Assembly: GCA_001460835.1 (NCBI GenBank)
Contig: CYKH01001785.1
Coordinates: 1 to 31,732, forward strand
Direction: 5' to 3'
DNA from: Bodo saltans
Taxonomy: Eukaryota > Euglenozoa > Kinetoplastea > Eubodonida > Bodonidae
Length of the DNA: 31,732 bases
In this document: positions 24,264 to 31,732 of the stretch, one piece after another
Layout of the letters: each line of letters opens with the position of its first letter
How positions within the stretch are numbered: the stretch's first letter is position 1
Position numbers and translations under genes: made by a program
The notes under the pieces: model-generated
What the model saw: only the letters and a program-made list of their open reading frames with translations
Databases searched by the model: none
Told to the model about the DNA's origin: nothing

Positions 24264-27200
24264 ATGCTTAGGCTTCACAAAGGGTTCTTGCGCTATGCAG
24301 CGCCTAAGAGAGGAGGCAACGTCGCAAGTGTGCTGGAGTCCATGCATCGACAAAGCCAACAACAACAAGAACAACAACAACAACAACAACAAGCAACGGT
24401 AATAAATGCAACAATGCACCACGGCAACAACAACAACATCAATAAGATGGAAAATAACACGGAGAGGGCGGCTGATCATCCACCGTCGCCGCAAGCCCGC
24501 TCCCAGCCATTCTTGCAACGGGGGCACCAGCGCAGCGGTAGGAAGAATCATCACATTGATCACCACAACAGAAGAGACCACCACCAACCACATCAACGTT
24601 CGACGTGGGGCAACCAAGATCAAGCACCACAGCGTCGCGTGGAACTCCACCACAGCCAAAATAACCGTCGACGACGACCGAACAAGAATCGTACTTCTTT
24701 TCCATTAGAAGAATACATTATTCCTGGCAGCACCGATACGGCATCAGAAAGTATTTCGATGCATCTCCACATGCGTCTCAGTAAAGCAATCGCTATGAAA
24801 CAGCGCCTTTCAGAAGCTGAGCACCTTTGGGAGCAGCTATCCACGTTCGGTTGCAATAGTGGAAAGGGTGAAGACTCAAGGTTGAACCCTTTTATGGAGG
24901 TCTCTCGGCGTTGCCCCCCTAATGCAGCAACTGCATCCGCAACGACGTTGTCGGAAATTGCTGAGGAGCGCTGTGGAATTGTTGGTAGAGTGCATCGTCA
25001 ACGTCAACGACAAAAAATGAGAGCAGTTTCCCTCATGCTCCCATCAGACGTGCAGTTGTCGGAACTCCTATCCAGCGGTCGTGTTGTGACGTTGACGCAC
25101 ATCACGCAGCCGACCGAAGTGGCTGGTCTATTTGCTGCCGAAATGAAGCGTGCGCACGTGCGCAGCAGTCACAAGCTTAAAGAAGAATTGACGCTGCCTG
25201 GTGACGACAAAACGAAGAACCATTCGCAGCAAACACAGCAACAACACAACAAGGCGACAACGACGTTGTTTGCCCACTTCGTGCTGCACAAGTCATGCAT
25301 GAGTTGGAGCGCTGCGGTGGAGTTGCTGTCGACTGCTGCAGGTGTCCCACCAACTTTATTTTCCGTCAACACGTTCCTCGACGACCAAGGTTGTACCACG
25401 CAACTCTGTAGCGTCGAATTACCTCGATCAGTAGCCTCTGAAAATGATTTGGATGGCCAACGTGGACCTCATGAAGATGCCACCGCCATCGACGTGCTTT
25501 CGGGACTCTTTCGTTTGAATGCTCAACCAGTGGCGTTGCGCTTGCAATGGATCGGCATTCGAGACTTTGCGTGCAGTGATATGACTTCTTCTGTCACTAG
25601 CGCTGGTACTGATCGACGAGGATTCCGATGCAATCTGATGCTCCGAGGGTTTGCTGAGCGACCTTCTGCAATCCGCGCGGCGGCAAAACGTGCCGCATCG
25701 CTGTTTCCCAACTACTTTGCCCCAAGGCGATTTTTCTTCGGGGATCACGGCAATAGTCTCCAACAACCCTTTTGTTGGTACCACGTCAGTGAGGCGATAT
25801 CGCGTAAGAATCATCAAGTTGCTCTTGCTATGCTCGTGCACATGTACTGGTTCGCAGCTGGCGCACAGTCGCATTCGGCACACAAGACGATGCGGCAAGT
25901 TCGACGTGCAGAAATTGAAGCCCTCTTTGCGGCAAACGTGATTCCGTCGTATCCGAACACAACATCGAAAGAGCCTCCTGGAGGCGAACATAATCAGCAG
26001 CAGCAACATCAACCTCTTGCGTTTATCAGAGGCTTTGCGAACCTCGTGCGTGGTGGCGAGACTTCTTCAGATCGATACAAGCAAGCTTACCAAGAGCTTG
26101 TCCCCCCTGGTGTTCAGCAGCTTGTACGAACCTCACGATACTGCCTCGTCTTCAACGCGATGTTGTCCTTGCGGCTTCTAAATAGAGCGCCCGTCGTACG
26201 ACGATCTCAAATGGACCGAGACGAAGAGGAAGGTAGCAGTGCGTTCCAGGAGGATGACATCAATGATGACATCAATGATGACATGGATGATAGGGGAGAA
26301 CATCGGACACCGATCAACAGTGTGGATGAGCGGTTGATAAGTGCACCGAGGGAGTTCGATTTGATTGCTATCCCGCGACCTCCTGCTAAGTCCCAACAAA
26401 GCGTGGCACCAATATCACCACCACCCGTGGTGGTCAGCAGCACCGAGGACGATGTTGCACAACACAGCAACATCACAGCCACTCCCACTCCGACGTTGTC
26501 GCCGTTGACCAGCACTCTGAACGACATTACTTCGTGGTTCGATACCGCCGCCGAAACAGAGGAGAAGGATGACACGTTGATGCGTGGTGTTGAAGGCGAC
26601 AACAACAGCAGCCACAATAACGACGATGACGGACAAGTGCCACTGCAAGCTGCTGCAGCTCCTGCGACTACTGCTGCTGCCGCGCCGATCAAAACGCTCC
26701 TTCGTGCGGGTTTATCGATGGGTGGTGAGCCGTTCGCGTGGAAGCCAGAACTCTGCGGCACCGCTCCCTTGTCTCCCTCTCAGTTGCGTTGTTTGTCGCA
26801 AAGTGTGCGGAACCGACGACAGGACGACAACGCTGCGGAAATTCTTCGATTGGTACAAAATAACCCTCTCGGCTCATCGGTGGAATCACAACATGCGTCT
26901 GTTGTTGCTGCGGCTGCTGCGTTCGGCACCATCGGGATTGCAGATGCGCAGTCAGCTAACGGTAGTGACGGCGCGGTGGTTGTGTTACCGTTGGGCGTTG
27001 TCTCCCCAAGCTCTGCACAGCTGTGGGAAAACCTCGGCCTTACGCCGCCACTCTCAAACAGTCATCGAAACCAACTGCCGTTGACTCGTCGTGCTTTCTT
27101 AGGCCACCAATCCACATCACTGTCATCTTCTTACTCCTCCTCCAGAGGCGGGGGCGAGGAGGGCAACCTGCATCAAGGCGACTTCCCGGTGCGGCTGCGA

Positions 27201-27980
27201 ACGGTGCCAGAGGTTGGAAATGCGCTCAGCGGCGTTGTCCTTCCAGCTGCTGATCCTGACGATGATGGTGGAGACGGGATTGTTCGACTAGCAACAGATG
27301 TAGAATTGTTACGAAGCGCAAAGCAAGGCCGTCGTTACGGCGGTACTCAATCCGCTGCTGCTGCTACGGCGGCCATATCAAAACGAGGTGGTCGGCATGA
27401 ACGCTCCTCTCCGTCGATAGTGACTTGGGCCATTGGTCGACGAGGGCATATGTTGTCAGATCGACTACCAGTTGGCGCATTCGCCACAGACGCCAGCACT
27501 CTTAACAGCGGTGGGGCGGGGGTGAGCAGCGGACGGCGAGGAGGTAGTGGTGCATCGAGCCACGGAGGAGGGGGAGGAGGCGCGTCCACCACCACCACAT
27601 CGTTAGCGCTTCAATTCGACGTTCCATTAGGTTGCTATGTGAGTTCCATGCTGCGTGAATTTGTGGCACTGAGGCGGCCATCATCCGCAACAACACACGC
27701 CGCGTCCACGACTGCTGCATCGAGCAGAAACTTCGACACCACCACCGCACGAAGCGTTGCGGACTTGAAGTCCAAACGCAGTAGCGCGGTAGTAGGTGCG
27801 TCAGCGGACACTACCACCGCCAGCGTGAATGATGTTGAAGGCAATCTTCTTGCTCTTACATTACGAGGCAATGTGACGCTGGAGGATGCAGTTCGAGCCG
27901 GCAAGGCGTCAGACGTGATGCGGTCTGGTAAGTCTGTTCCTCGATTCCTCGGCGTTGGTACCGCCGGCGACAAAGCGTAA
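24264..27980 (+). CDS. large hypothetical protein, probably mitochondrial
   Basis: I do not recognise this 1238-residue protein. It starts MLRLHKGFLRYAAPKRGG, a basic amphipathic stretch like a mitochondrial presequence, followed by poly-Gln and a very basic His/Arg/Asn-rich region to about residue 150. Helical segments follow, including SKAIAMKQRLSEAEHLWEQL near 175, SCMSWSAAVELLSTAAG near 350 and YHVSEAISRKNHQVALAMLVHMYW near 510. The W-x-x-[AC] style recalls the 11410 gene and PPR-like organelle proteins. From about 650 onward the sequence is mostly disordered and acidic, with a small tandem repeat DDINDDINDDMDD. The last third is rich in Ser, Gly and Ala, with LLALTLRGNVTLEDAVRAG near the end. 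An organelle RNA or ribosome-associated role is only a guess. Confidence 0.7.
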   Translation: MLRLHKGFLRYAAPKRGGNVASVLESMHRQSQQQQEQQQQQQQATVINATMHHGNNNNINKMENNTERAADHPPSPQARSQPFLQRGHQRSGRKNHHIDHHNRRDHHQPHQRSTWGNQDQAPQRRVELHHSQNNRRRRPNKNRTSFPLEEYIIPGSTDTASESISMHLHMRLSKAIAMKQRLSEAEHLWEQLSTFGCNSGKGEDSRLNPFMEVSRRCPPNAATASATTLSEIAEERCGIVGRVHRQRQRQKMRAVSLMLPSDVQLSELLSSGRVVTLTHITQPTEVAGLFAAEMKRAHVRSSHKLKEELTLPGDDKTKNHSQQTQQQHNKATTTLFAHFVLHKSCMSWSAAVELLSTAAGVPPTLFSVNTFLDDQGCTTQLCSVELPRSVASENDLDGQRGPHEDATAIDVLSGLFRLNAQPVALRLQWIGIRDFACSDMTSSVTSAGTDRRGFRCNLMLRGFAERPSAIRAAAKRAASLFPNYFAPRRFFFGDHGNSLQQPFCWYHVSEAISRKNHQVALAMLVHMYWFAAGAQSHSAHKTMRQVRRAEIEALFAANVIPSYPNTTSKEPPGGEHNQQQQHQPLAFIRGFANLVRGGETSSDRYKQAYQELVPPGVQQLVRTSRYCLVFNAMLSLRLLNRAPVVRRSQMDRDEEEGSSAFQEDDINDDINDDMDDRGEHRTPINSVDERLISAPREFDLIAIPRPPAKSQQSVAPISPPPVVVSSTEDDVAQHSNITATPTPTLSPLTSTLNDITSWFDTAAETEEKDDTLMRGVEGDNNSSHNNDDDGQVPLQAAAAPATTAAAAPIKTLLRAGLSMGGEPFAWKPELCGTAPLSPSQLRCLSQSVRNRRQDDNAAEILRLVQNNPLGSSVESQHASVVAAAAAFGTIGIADAQSANGSDGAVVVLPLGVVSPSSAQLWENLGLTPPLSNSHRNQLPLTRRAFLGHQSTSLSSSYSSSRGGGEEGNLHQGDFPVRLRTVPEVGNALSGVVLPAADPDDDGGDGIVRLATDVELLRSAKQGRRYGGTQSAAAATAAISKRGGRHERSSPSIVTWAIGRRGHMLSDRLPVGAFATDASTLNSGGAGVSSGRRGGSGASSHGGGGGGASTTTTSLALQFDVPLGCYVSSMLREFVALRRPSSATTHAASTTAASSRNFDTTTARSVADLKSKRSSAVVGASADTTTASVNDVEGNLLALTLRGNVTLEDAVRAGKASDVMRSGKSVPRFLGVGTAGDKA

Positions 27981-28057
27981 ATAGGCGACGACGAAGAAGT
28001 CCGTCGATGGATGGAACATTTCTGAGGAGATTGATTGGCTCCACACTTCCTCGAAGG

Positions 28058-28098
28058 CTCTTTTTCTTGTTGTGTGTTTTTTATTTTTCTTTTCCCAG
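28058..28098 (+). promoter_or_regulatory. strong extra trans-splice acceptor
   Basis: About 38 bases, nearly all T with some C and G, end in CTTTTCCCAG with AG at 28097-28098. It is the longest pyrimidine-rich tract noted in the window, and it does not serve the next large gene directly, which has its own acceptor 200 bases later. Confidence 0.65.
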
Positions 28099-28100
28099 TC

Positions 28101-28238
28101 ATGGCGATGAAGTTGAACGGTGTGCACGACGAGCATTTTTTAGTCACATCTATTACAATGACTTTTCACAGAATCGAGGAGACCACGCACACAAAAAAAC
28201 ATGAATACGCTTTGAGACTCGCCGCCGTCTTTCTCTAA
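28101..28238 (+). CDS. candidate small gene, 45 residues
   Basis: ATG 28101 lies two bases after a strong splice acceptor and opens 45 codons to a TAA at 28236-28238. The product begins MAMKLNGVHDEHFLV and is polar, with several His, Thr and Glu and a short hydrophobic end. It has its own acceptor, and the next gene's acceptor starts about 30 bases after its stop, so it has the layout of a complete small transcript. I recognise no family. The alternative is that the first acceptor only lengthens the leader of the next gene, where this ORF would act as an inhibitory upstream ORF. Confidence 0.4.
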   Translation: MAMKLNGVHDEHFLVTSITMTFHRIEETTHTKKHEYALRLAAVFL

Positions 28239-28266
28239 GGAAGGCTACAGTATTCTTCTGCTCGCT

Positions 28267-28297
28267 CTCATCTTTTTCGCTTTTTGATTTTGTCAAG
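28267..28297 (+). promoter_or_regulatory. trans-splice acceptor for the WD40-kinase-ART gene
   Basis: TCTCATCTTTTTCGCTTTTT then GATTTTGTCAAG gives AG at 28296-28297, five bases before ATG 28303. Confidence 0.7.
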
Positions 28298-28302
28298 AAA
28301 TC

Positions 28303-30681
28303 ATGTTGAACACAAGCACCACCACCACCACCCCCCTCACCGCACAATCGTTAGGGAGCACAACACTGCTTATTGACACCACTAAACAACATACACCACC
28401 GCATCAAAGCCCGATCGACGGCACCATCTTATCGGCTGCATTACAACCAAGCTCTGCTATTCACTTTGCTACGTATAGTCCCAACGGCACGCTGCTTGCG
28501 ACAGGCAGCAATGACAACGTGACGCAGCTGTGGCGCGTTGCTGACGGTGTATGCCTTGCAACCCTCGCTGGTCACAGCGGCTTGGTAAATTCCGCTGCCT
28601 TTAGTCCCGATGGCACGTTACTTGCGACTGGCAGCGCAGACAGGATGACGAAGCTGTGGAGCGTTGGTGACGGTGTGTGCATTGCGACGTTTGTTGGCCA
28701 CAGCGCCGCGGTGAGCTCGGTTGTGTTCAGTCCCGACGGCACGCTGCTTGCGTCAGTGGGGGCAGATGGCCTGTGGTTGGTTTGGGATATGAAATCAGAC
28801 GTGCCATTGTGCTCCAGGATTGTTCCAGCAATGGAAGTTGAGGACGTGGCATTCATCAAGTGCGATAGTCAGTGTTGTGTCCTGGAGTATCGTTGCGTTG
28901 GGAGCCCGACGAAGCTTTCTGTGAAGTTTGAGTGGAATGCTCCGAGTAACGATGGTGTTGCGAAGGTTCCAATAGTGTCTCCGCATGTGTGCTTGGCGGA
29001 CATAGCTGTTGGCTGGAAAGACATTGCCCGTGACTCGTTGAGTGTGTTGCGCAGCTGCAGCTGGGATGGACGAAGCTACGTACTGAGACTGTACCACTCC
29101 AACGTTATTCGTCACATTGCACATGAAGTTGCCGTTGCGCCGTATCTGCAGCATCCCAACATCGTGCGCGTGGTGGCCATTGTTGACTCCGCCGATGGTG
29201 ACGGTCGAACTGTGGGACTGCTGATGGAGCTGGCGGAGGATTCACTTTCTGTAGTGTTGGCATCACCTTTACGCCCCTCAATAGCCACGTTATTGCGATG
29301 GCTGCACGAGGTTGCTCAGGCCATGGAGTTTGCACATGAATGCGGCGTGGTGCACAGCGACATCAATCCGGACAAAATCATGACTGTTGTCAGTGAGCAG
29401 CATGTGGTGGCAAAGGTGACTGACTTCGGCTCAGCGAGTATTAGATCCACTTTTGGTGCTTCAGCGACAATCGCGCGTGGAACGCCGATGTTCTGCGCGC
29501 CTGAATGCACCGTCGGTAGCACCGGCCCAACGAAGGCATCTGACGTGTTTAGCTTCGGCATGACGATGTGGTACGCGTTGGTGCCACAAGGGACGGACCT
29601 TGGCCTTGGTAGGAATGATGTTCAAGTGGCTCTGGCCCTGCTAAAGGGTTGCCGACCATCAGTGACAGCGATCGATCCGTCGTATGCCACCCTCATTGAG
29701 CGGTGCTGGGCAGCTGAGCCACTGGCGCGACCAAGCATGGGCGAGGTTGCAGAGGCTTTGCGCAAATTGGTTGCGTGCTTGGTGCACCCACCTCCAACCC
29801 CCTCATCGCAGTTGTGGGCAACGCTGCTGCAATCGTACAACATAGAAGCTGAGTGGAAAGCACTGCACTTTCATTCACAAGGAAAAATGCACTTCGCCGA
29901 TGATTTGTTCTTGTCCGACGATATTGTTGATACATCCAACCGTTGTTATCAGCTGGTTGCCGGGATGGCGGGCTCCCTTTCGAGAAACGTCCGACGAGTC
30001 GTCATGTTGGGCACAAATGCGCGAACCACCAACTCGTTTGTTAATCTCCAAGAAAGAAAATTTAACAATTACAGCGTCAATGCTGTGAAGAACCCCAACG
30101 ATGCTGCCTCAGCTGCCGGCTTCCAACGTTTGAATCAATCTTCCATTCCCGTTGTCACTGCACCGGGCAAGCCACTGCCTTGTGCTCGTTTGCTTTTTGG
30201 GTGGTATGGAACGTCGCCAGACAAGGTTACTGCTGTGTGCCGAGACGGCCCCAGCGCGCTGCGAACACTAGACTCTGGATATTTTGGTAGTGGGTTGTAC
30301 TTTGCCCTTGAAGCCGAGTATGCTCTGCGCAAAAGTCCCCCGGACCCTGCTACTGGTGAGCGTGCAATGATCCTCTACGTAATTTCCCTGGTCGAACCGA
30401 AGGTGATCACCCCAGAAATTGACTATCGCCGAGTTGAGGACACTAGCACACCTCACCTGCACGGGTTCAGCCAGTACTACTCGGGCAACCCGACGACCGG
30501 GGTGGCCCTTGCCCATGGGTACGATTCGCATTTTATTCCTGTGAAGAACTACGAGTGCACGCACCCCCTCACTGGCCTTGCCACAACTCAGGATGTTGGG
30601 TATCAGGCCGTTGATGAGTCATCTGGCGCAGCAGAGGCGCATGAGATTGTGATTGGAAGTCGTTTTCGGTGTTTCCAATAG
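28303..30681 (+). CDS. WD40 - kinase-like - PARP-like ADP-ribosyltransferase fusion protein
   Basis: This 792-residue protein joins three domains. Residues about 50-165 hold three WD40 repeats with near-identical cores (FSPDGTLLATGS, LWSVGDG, ATFVGHS). Residues about 236-490 form a tyrosine-kinase-like (TKL) kinase fold: helix-C region, HSDINPDK (Asp353), DFG (374-376), the APE region reading CAPE (Glu401) and RCWAAEPLARPSM. The glycine loop is not evident, the ATP lysine is Arg262, and the catalytic-loop Lys and Asn are Asn355 and Lys358, so it is probably a pseudokinase. Residues about 530-792 look like a PARP catalytic domain: MLGTNARTTNSFVNLQERKF, LLFGWYGTSPDKV, SGYFGSGLYFALEAEYAL and EAHEIVIGSRFRCF. 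In the H-Y-E triad the His position is Tyr635, Tyr666 is kept and Glu781 is kept. Its partners and targets are unknown. Confidence 0.8.
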   Translation: MLNTSTTTTTPLTAQSLGSTTLLIDTTKQHTPPHQSPIDGTILSAALQPSSAIHFATYSPNGTLLATGSNDNVTQLWRVADGVCLATLAGHSGLVNSAAFSPDGTLLATGSADRMTKLWSVGDGVCIATFVGHSAAVSSVVFSPDGTLLASVGADGLWLVWDMKSDVPLCSRIVPAMEVEDVAFIKCDSQCCVLEYRCVGSPTKLSVKFEWNAPSNDGVAKVPIVSPHVCLADIAVGWKDIARDSLSVLRSCSWDGRSYVLRLYHSNVIRHIAHEVAVAPYLQHPNIVRVVAIVDSADGDGRTVGLLMELAEDSLSVVLASPLRPSIATLLRWLHEVAQAMEFAHECGVVHSDINPDKIMTVVSEQHVVAKVTDFGSASIRSTFGASATIARGTPMFCAPECTVGSTGPTKASDVFSFGMTMWYALVPQGTDLGLGRNDVQVALALLKGCRPSVTAIDPSYATLIERCWAAEPLARPSMGEVAEALRKLVACLVHPPPTPSSQLWATLLQSYNIEAEWKALHFHSQGKMHFADDLFLSDDIVDTSNRCYQLVAGMAGSLSRNVRRVVMLGTNARTTNSFVNLQERKFNNYSVNAVKNPNDAASAAGFQRLNQSSIPVVTAPGKPLPCARLLFGWYGTSPDKVTAVCRDGPSALRTLDSGYFGSGLYFALEAEYALRKSPPDPATGERAMILYVISLVEPKVITPEIDYRRVEDTSTPHLHGFSQYYSGNPTTGVALAHGYDSHFIPVKNYECTHPLTGLATTQDVGYQAVDESSGAAEAHEIVIGSRFRCFQ

Positions 30682-30778
30682 CAGTTGTGTACTTCAAAGC
30701 ATAGGTATACATTTTTTTTTTTGTGGCGACTGTGTCGCTACCGTTCACAAAGAACGATAAACACAAACATATGAGAAC

Positions 30779-31221
30779 ATTTTTTTGCTTTTCAGTGTGA
30801 GTCTTTGCTCGCCCCTCGCGATGAGAGTAGCAACACACTTTGTGCGTGCCGTACGAACGGCGGTTGGTGATTGTGCTAATTGTCCGTAACGTAGTTTGGT
30901 TTATTGTAGTAACCCTCGCATTTGTGTTGTATGTGTTGCTCTGCTCTTTTGTCGCTCTCCGCATCAGGTCGCAATCACGAGGAAAAGCATGTTACACAAA
31001 GCTAGTATGTCTGTCATGGGTTTTTGTGGTAATCCGAATGTCAGTCCTGATTGACATTGAGTGTGCGTCCTCTTCCGCTTTAGAAGACAGTTTTAGCGCT
31101 TGCCATTGTGCACGAGTTATGAGAGAGCAGTACCAGGTTGCAAGTCTGCGACTCGGTAGATCTGCAGTTTCTCACTCCTCACTGTTCCGGTTATGATGCT
31201 GGGCCAGGCACTCAGCACAGC
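30779..31221 (+). repeat. 443-bp direct repeat, copy 1
   Basis: This copy matches 31268-31710 base for base at a constant offset of 489. It begins with a T7 tract and TTTTCAG, a good splice-acceptor sequence (AG at 30794-30795). A 22-codon ORF from ATG 30821 follows. It ends at an ATG-ATG start (31193) followed by LGQALSTA codons. Confidence 0.95.
30780..30795 (+). promoter_or_regulatory. trans-splice acceptor-like site in repeat copy 1
   Basis: TTTTTTTGCTTTTCAG ends in AG at 30794-30795, and the first ATG (30821) opens only 22 codons. The same site recurs at 31269-31284 in copy 2. Confidence 0.5.
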
Positions 31222-31378
31222 AAACATCATCCGGCCTGTTACTTTGAGTCCCGACGGCAGGCTGCTGATTTTTTTGCTTTTCAGTGTGAGTCTTTGCTCG
31301 CCCCTCGCGATGAGAGTAGCAACACACTTTGTGCGTGCCGTACGAACGGCGGTTGGTGATTGTGCTAATTGTCCGTAA
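31193..31378 (+). pseudogene. interrupted start of a WD40-type gene
   Basis: From ATG 31193 the frame reads MMLGQALSTANIIRPV followed by TLSPDGRLL, which matches the WD40 core FSPDGTLLA seen three times in the fusion gene upstream. The WD40-like sequence stops at 31267, where repeat copy 2 begins. The frame runs on through the repeat's T tract and stops at 31378. This looks like the first 25 codons of a paralogue cut by the tandem duplication. A true short gene is unlikely, and an assembly fault at a contig end is possible. Confidence 0.45.
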
Positions 31379-31710
31379 CGTAGTTTGGTTTATTGTAGTA
31401 ACCCTCGCATTTGTGTTGTATGTGTTGCTCTGCTCTTTTGTCGCTCTCCGCATCAGGTCGCAATCACGAGGAAAAGCATGTTACACAAAGCTAGTATGTC
31501 TGTCATGGGTTTTTGTGGTAATCCGAATGTCAGTCCTGATTGACATTGAGTGTGCGTCCTCTTCCGCTTTAGAAGACAGTTTTAGCGCTTGCCATTGTGC
31601 ACGAGTTATGAGAGAGCAGTACCAGGTTGCAAGTCTGCGACTCGGTAGATCTGCAGTTTCTCACTCCTCACTGTTCCGGTTATGATGCTGGGCCAGGCAC
31701 TCAGCACAGC
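31268..31710 (+). repeat. 443-bp direct repeat, copy 2
   Basis: This is the second identical unit. It again ends with the MMLGQALSTA start (ATG 31682), but the following bases differ from copy 1 and reach a TGA at 31718-31720 after one further codon pair. The window ends 12 bases later. Confidence 0.95.
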
Positions 31711-31732
31711 TAACACTTGAATATTAAACTGC

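Larger units (their letters stand above)
27981..28302 (+). other. intergenic region with two splice acceptors
   Basis: This holds a very strong polypyrimidine tract and AG at 28058-28098, a 45-codon ORF starting two bases later, and a second acceptor at 28267-28297 for the WD40-kinase-ART gene. Confidence 0.65.
30682..31732 (+). other. right-end spacer with tandem repeats
   Basis: This stretch has no complete gene. It holds the 3' UTR of the fusion gene with a small 8-bp hairpin (30723-30730 with 30734-30741, one G-U pair, loop of 3), two identical 443-bp units, a 46-bp WD40-like junction, and 22 unique bases at the end. Confidence 0.8.

Noticed and set aside
30840-31196. 118-codon frame with a hydrophobic segment, present in both repeat units
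   Set aside because: It has no ATG near its start; the frame is preceded closely by a stop and opens at a TTG. Its apparent membrane segment comes from T-rich DNA.

Overview
The window looks like nuclear DNA of a kinetoplastid, most likely a free-living bodonid such as Bodo saltans. I place it by style, not by a search. About fifteen intron-free genes all lie on the + strand, separated by 90-350 bp. Almost every start codon follows a polypyrimidine tract and an AG, as expected for spliced-leader trans-splicing of one polycistronic transcript. The proteins carry many Q, S, G, A and P runs, and one metabolic enzyme ends in a glycosome-type PTS1. Several starts were moved to the first ATG after the predicted splice acceptor.

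Layout. (1) 1-4578: the 3' end of a MAP-kinase-like gene, a probable mitochondrial protein of unknown function, an FHA plus Ste11/MAP3K-like kinase, and an RS/RD-rich protein with a WW-like domain. The MAP kinase fragment and the FHA kinase share a 132-bp in-frame block with only two differences. (2) 4899-13599: a 2058-residue TPR protein ending in a CHAT (caspase/separase-like) domain that seems to lack catalytic His and Cys, then a protein built on a repeated W-x-x-[ACG] motif. (3) 13810-20076: a PRA1-type Rab acceptor, ribulose-phosphate 3-epimerase ending in SHL, a probable mitochondrial unknown, a four-TM membrane protein, and the Rab geranylgeranyltransferase alpha subunit. (4) 20413-27980: an ATG18/WIPI-type PROPPIN with FTRG instead of FRRG, an ER-type short-chain dehydrogenase, and a 1238-residue probable mitochondrial unknown. 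(5) 28303-31732: a WD40 - kinase-like - PARP-like ADP-ribosyltransferase fusion, then a 443-bp perfect direct repeat with what looks like the start of another WD40 gene at its junction.

Functional themes. Kinase signalling is represented by the MAPK fragment, the FHA kinase and the WD40/kinase/ART fusion. Membrane traffic is represented by PRA1, RabGGTase alpha and the PROPPIN. In kinetoplastids neighbours share transcription but not necessarily function, so these groupings are suggestive only.

The most unusual items are the WD40-kinase-ART fusion with a Y-Y-E triad, the TPR-CHAT probable pseudoprotease, the 132-bp block shared by two kinase genes, a strong 73-nt hairpin before the epimerase gene, and the tandem repeat at the right end. 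No CRISPR array, tRNA, rRNA, transposon or virus-like element was recognised.
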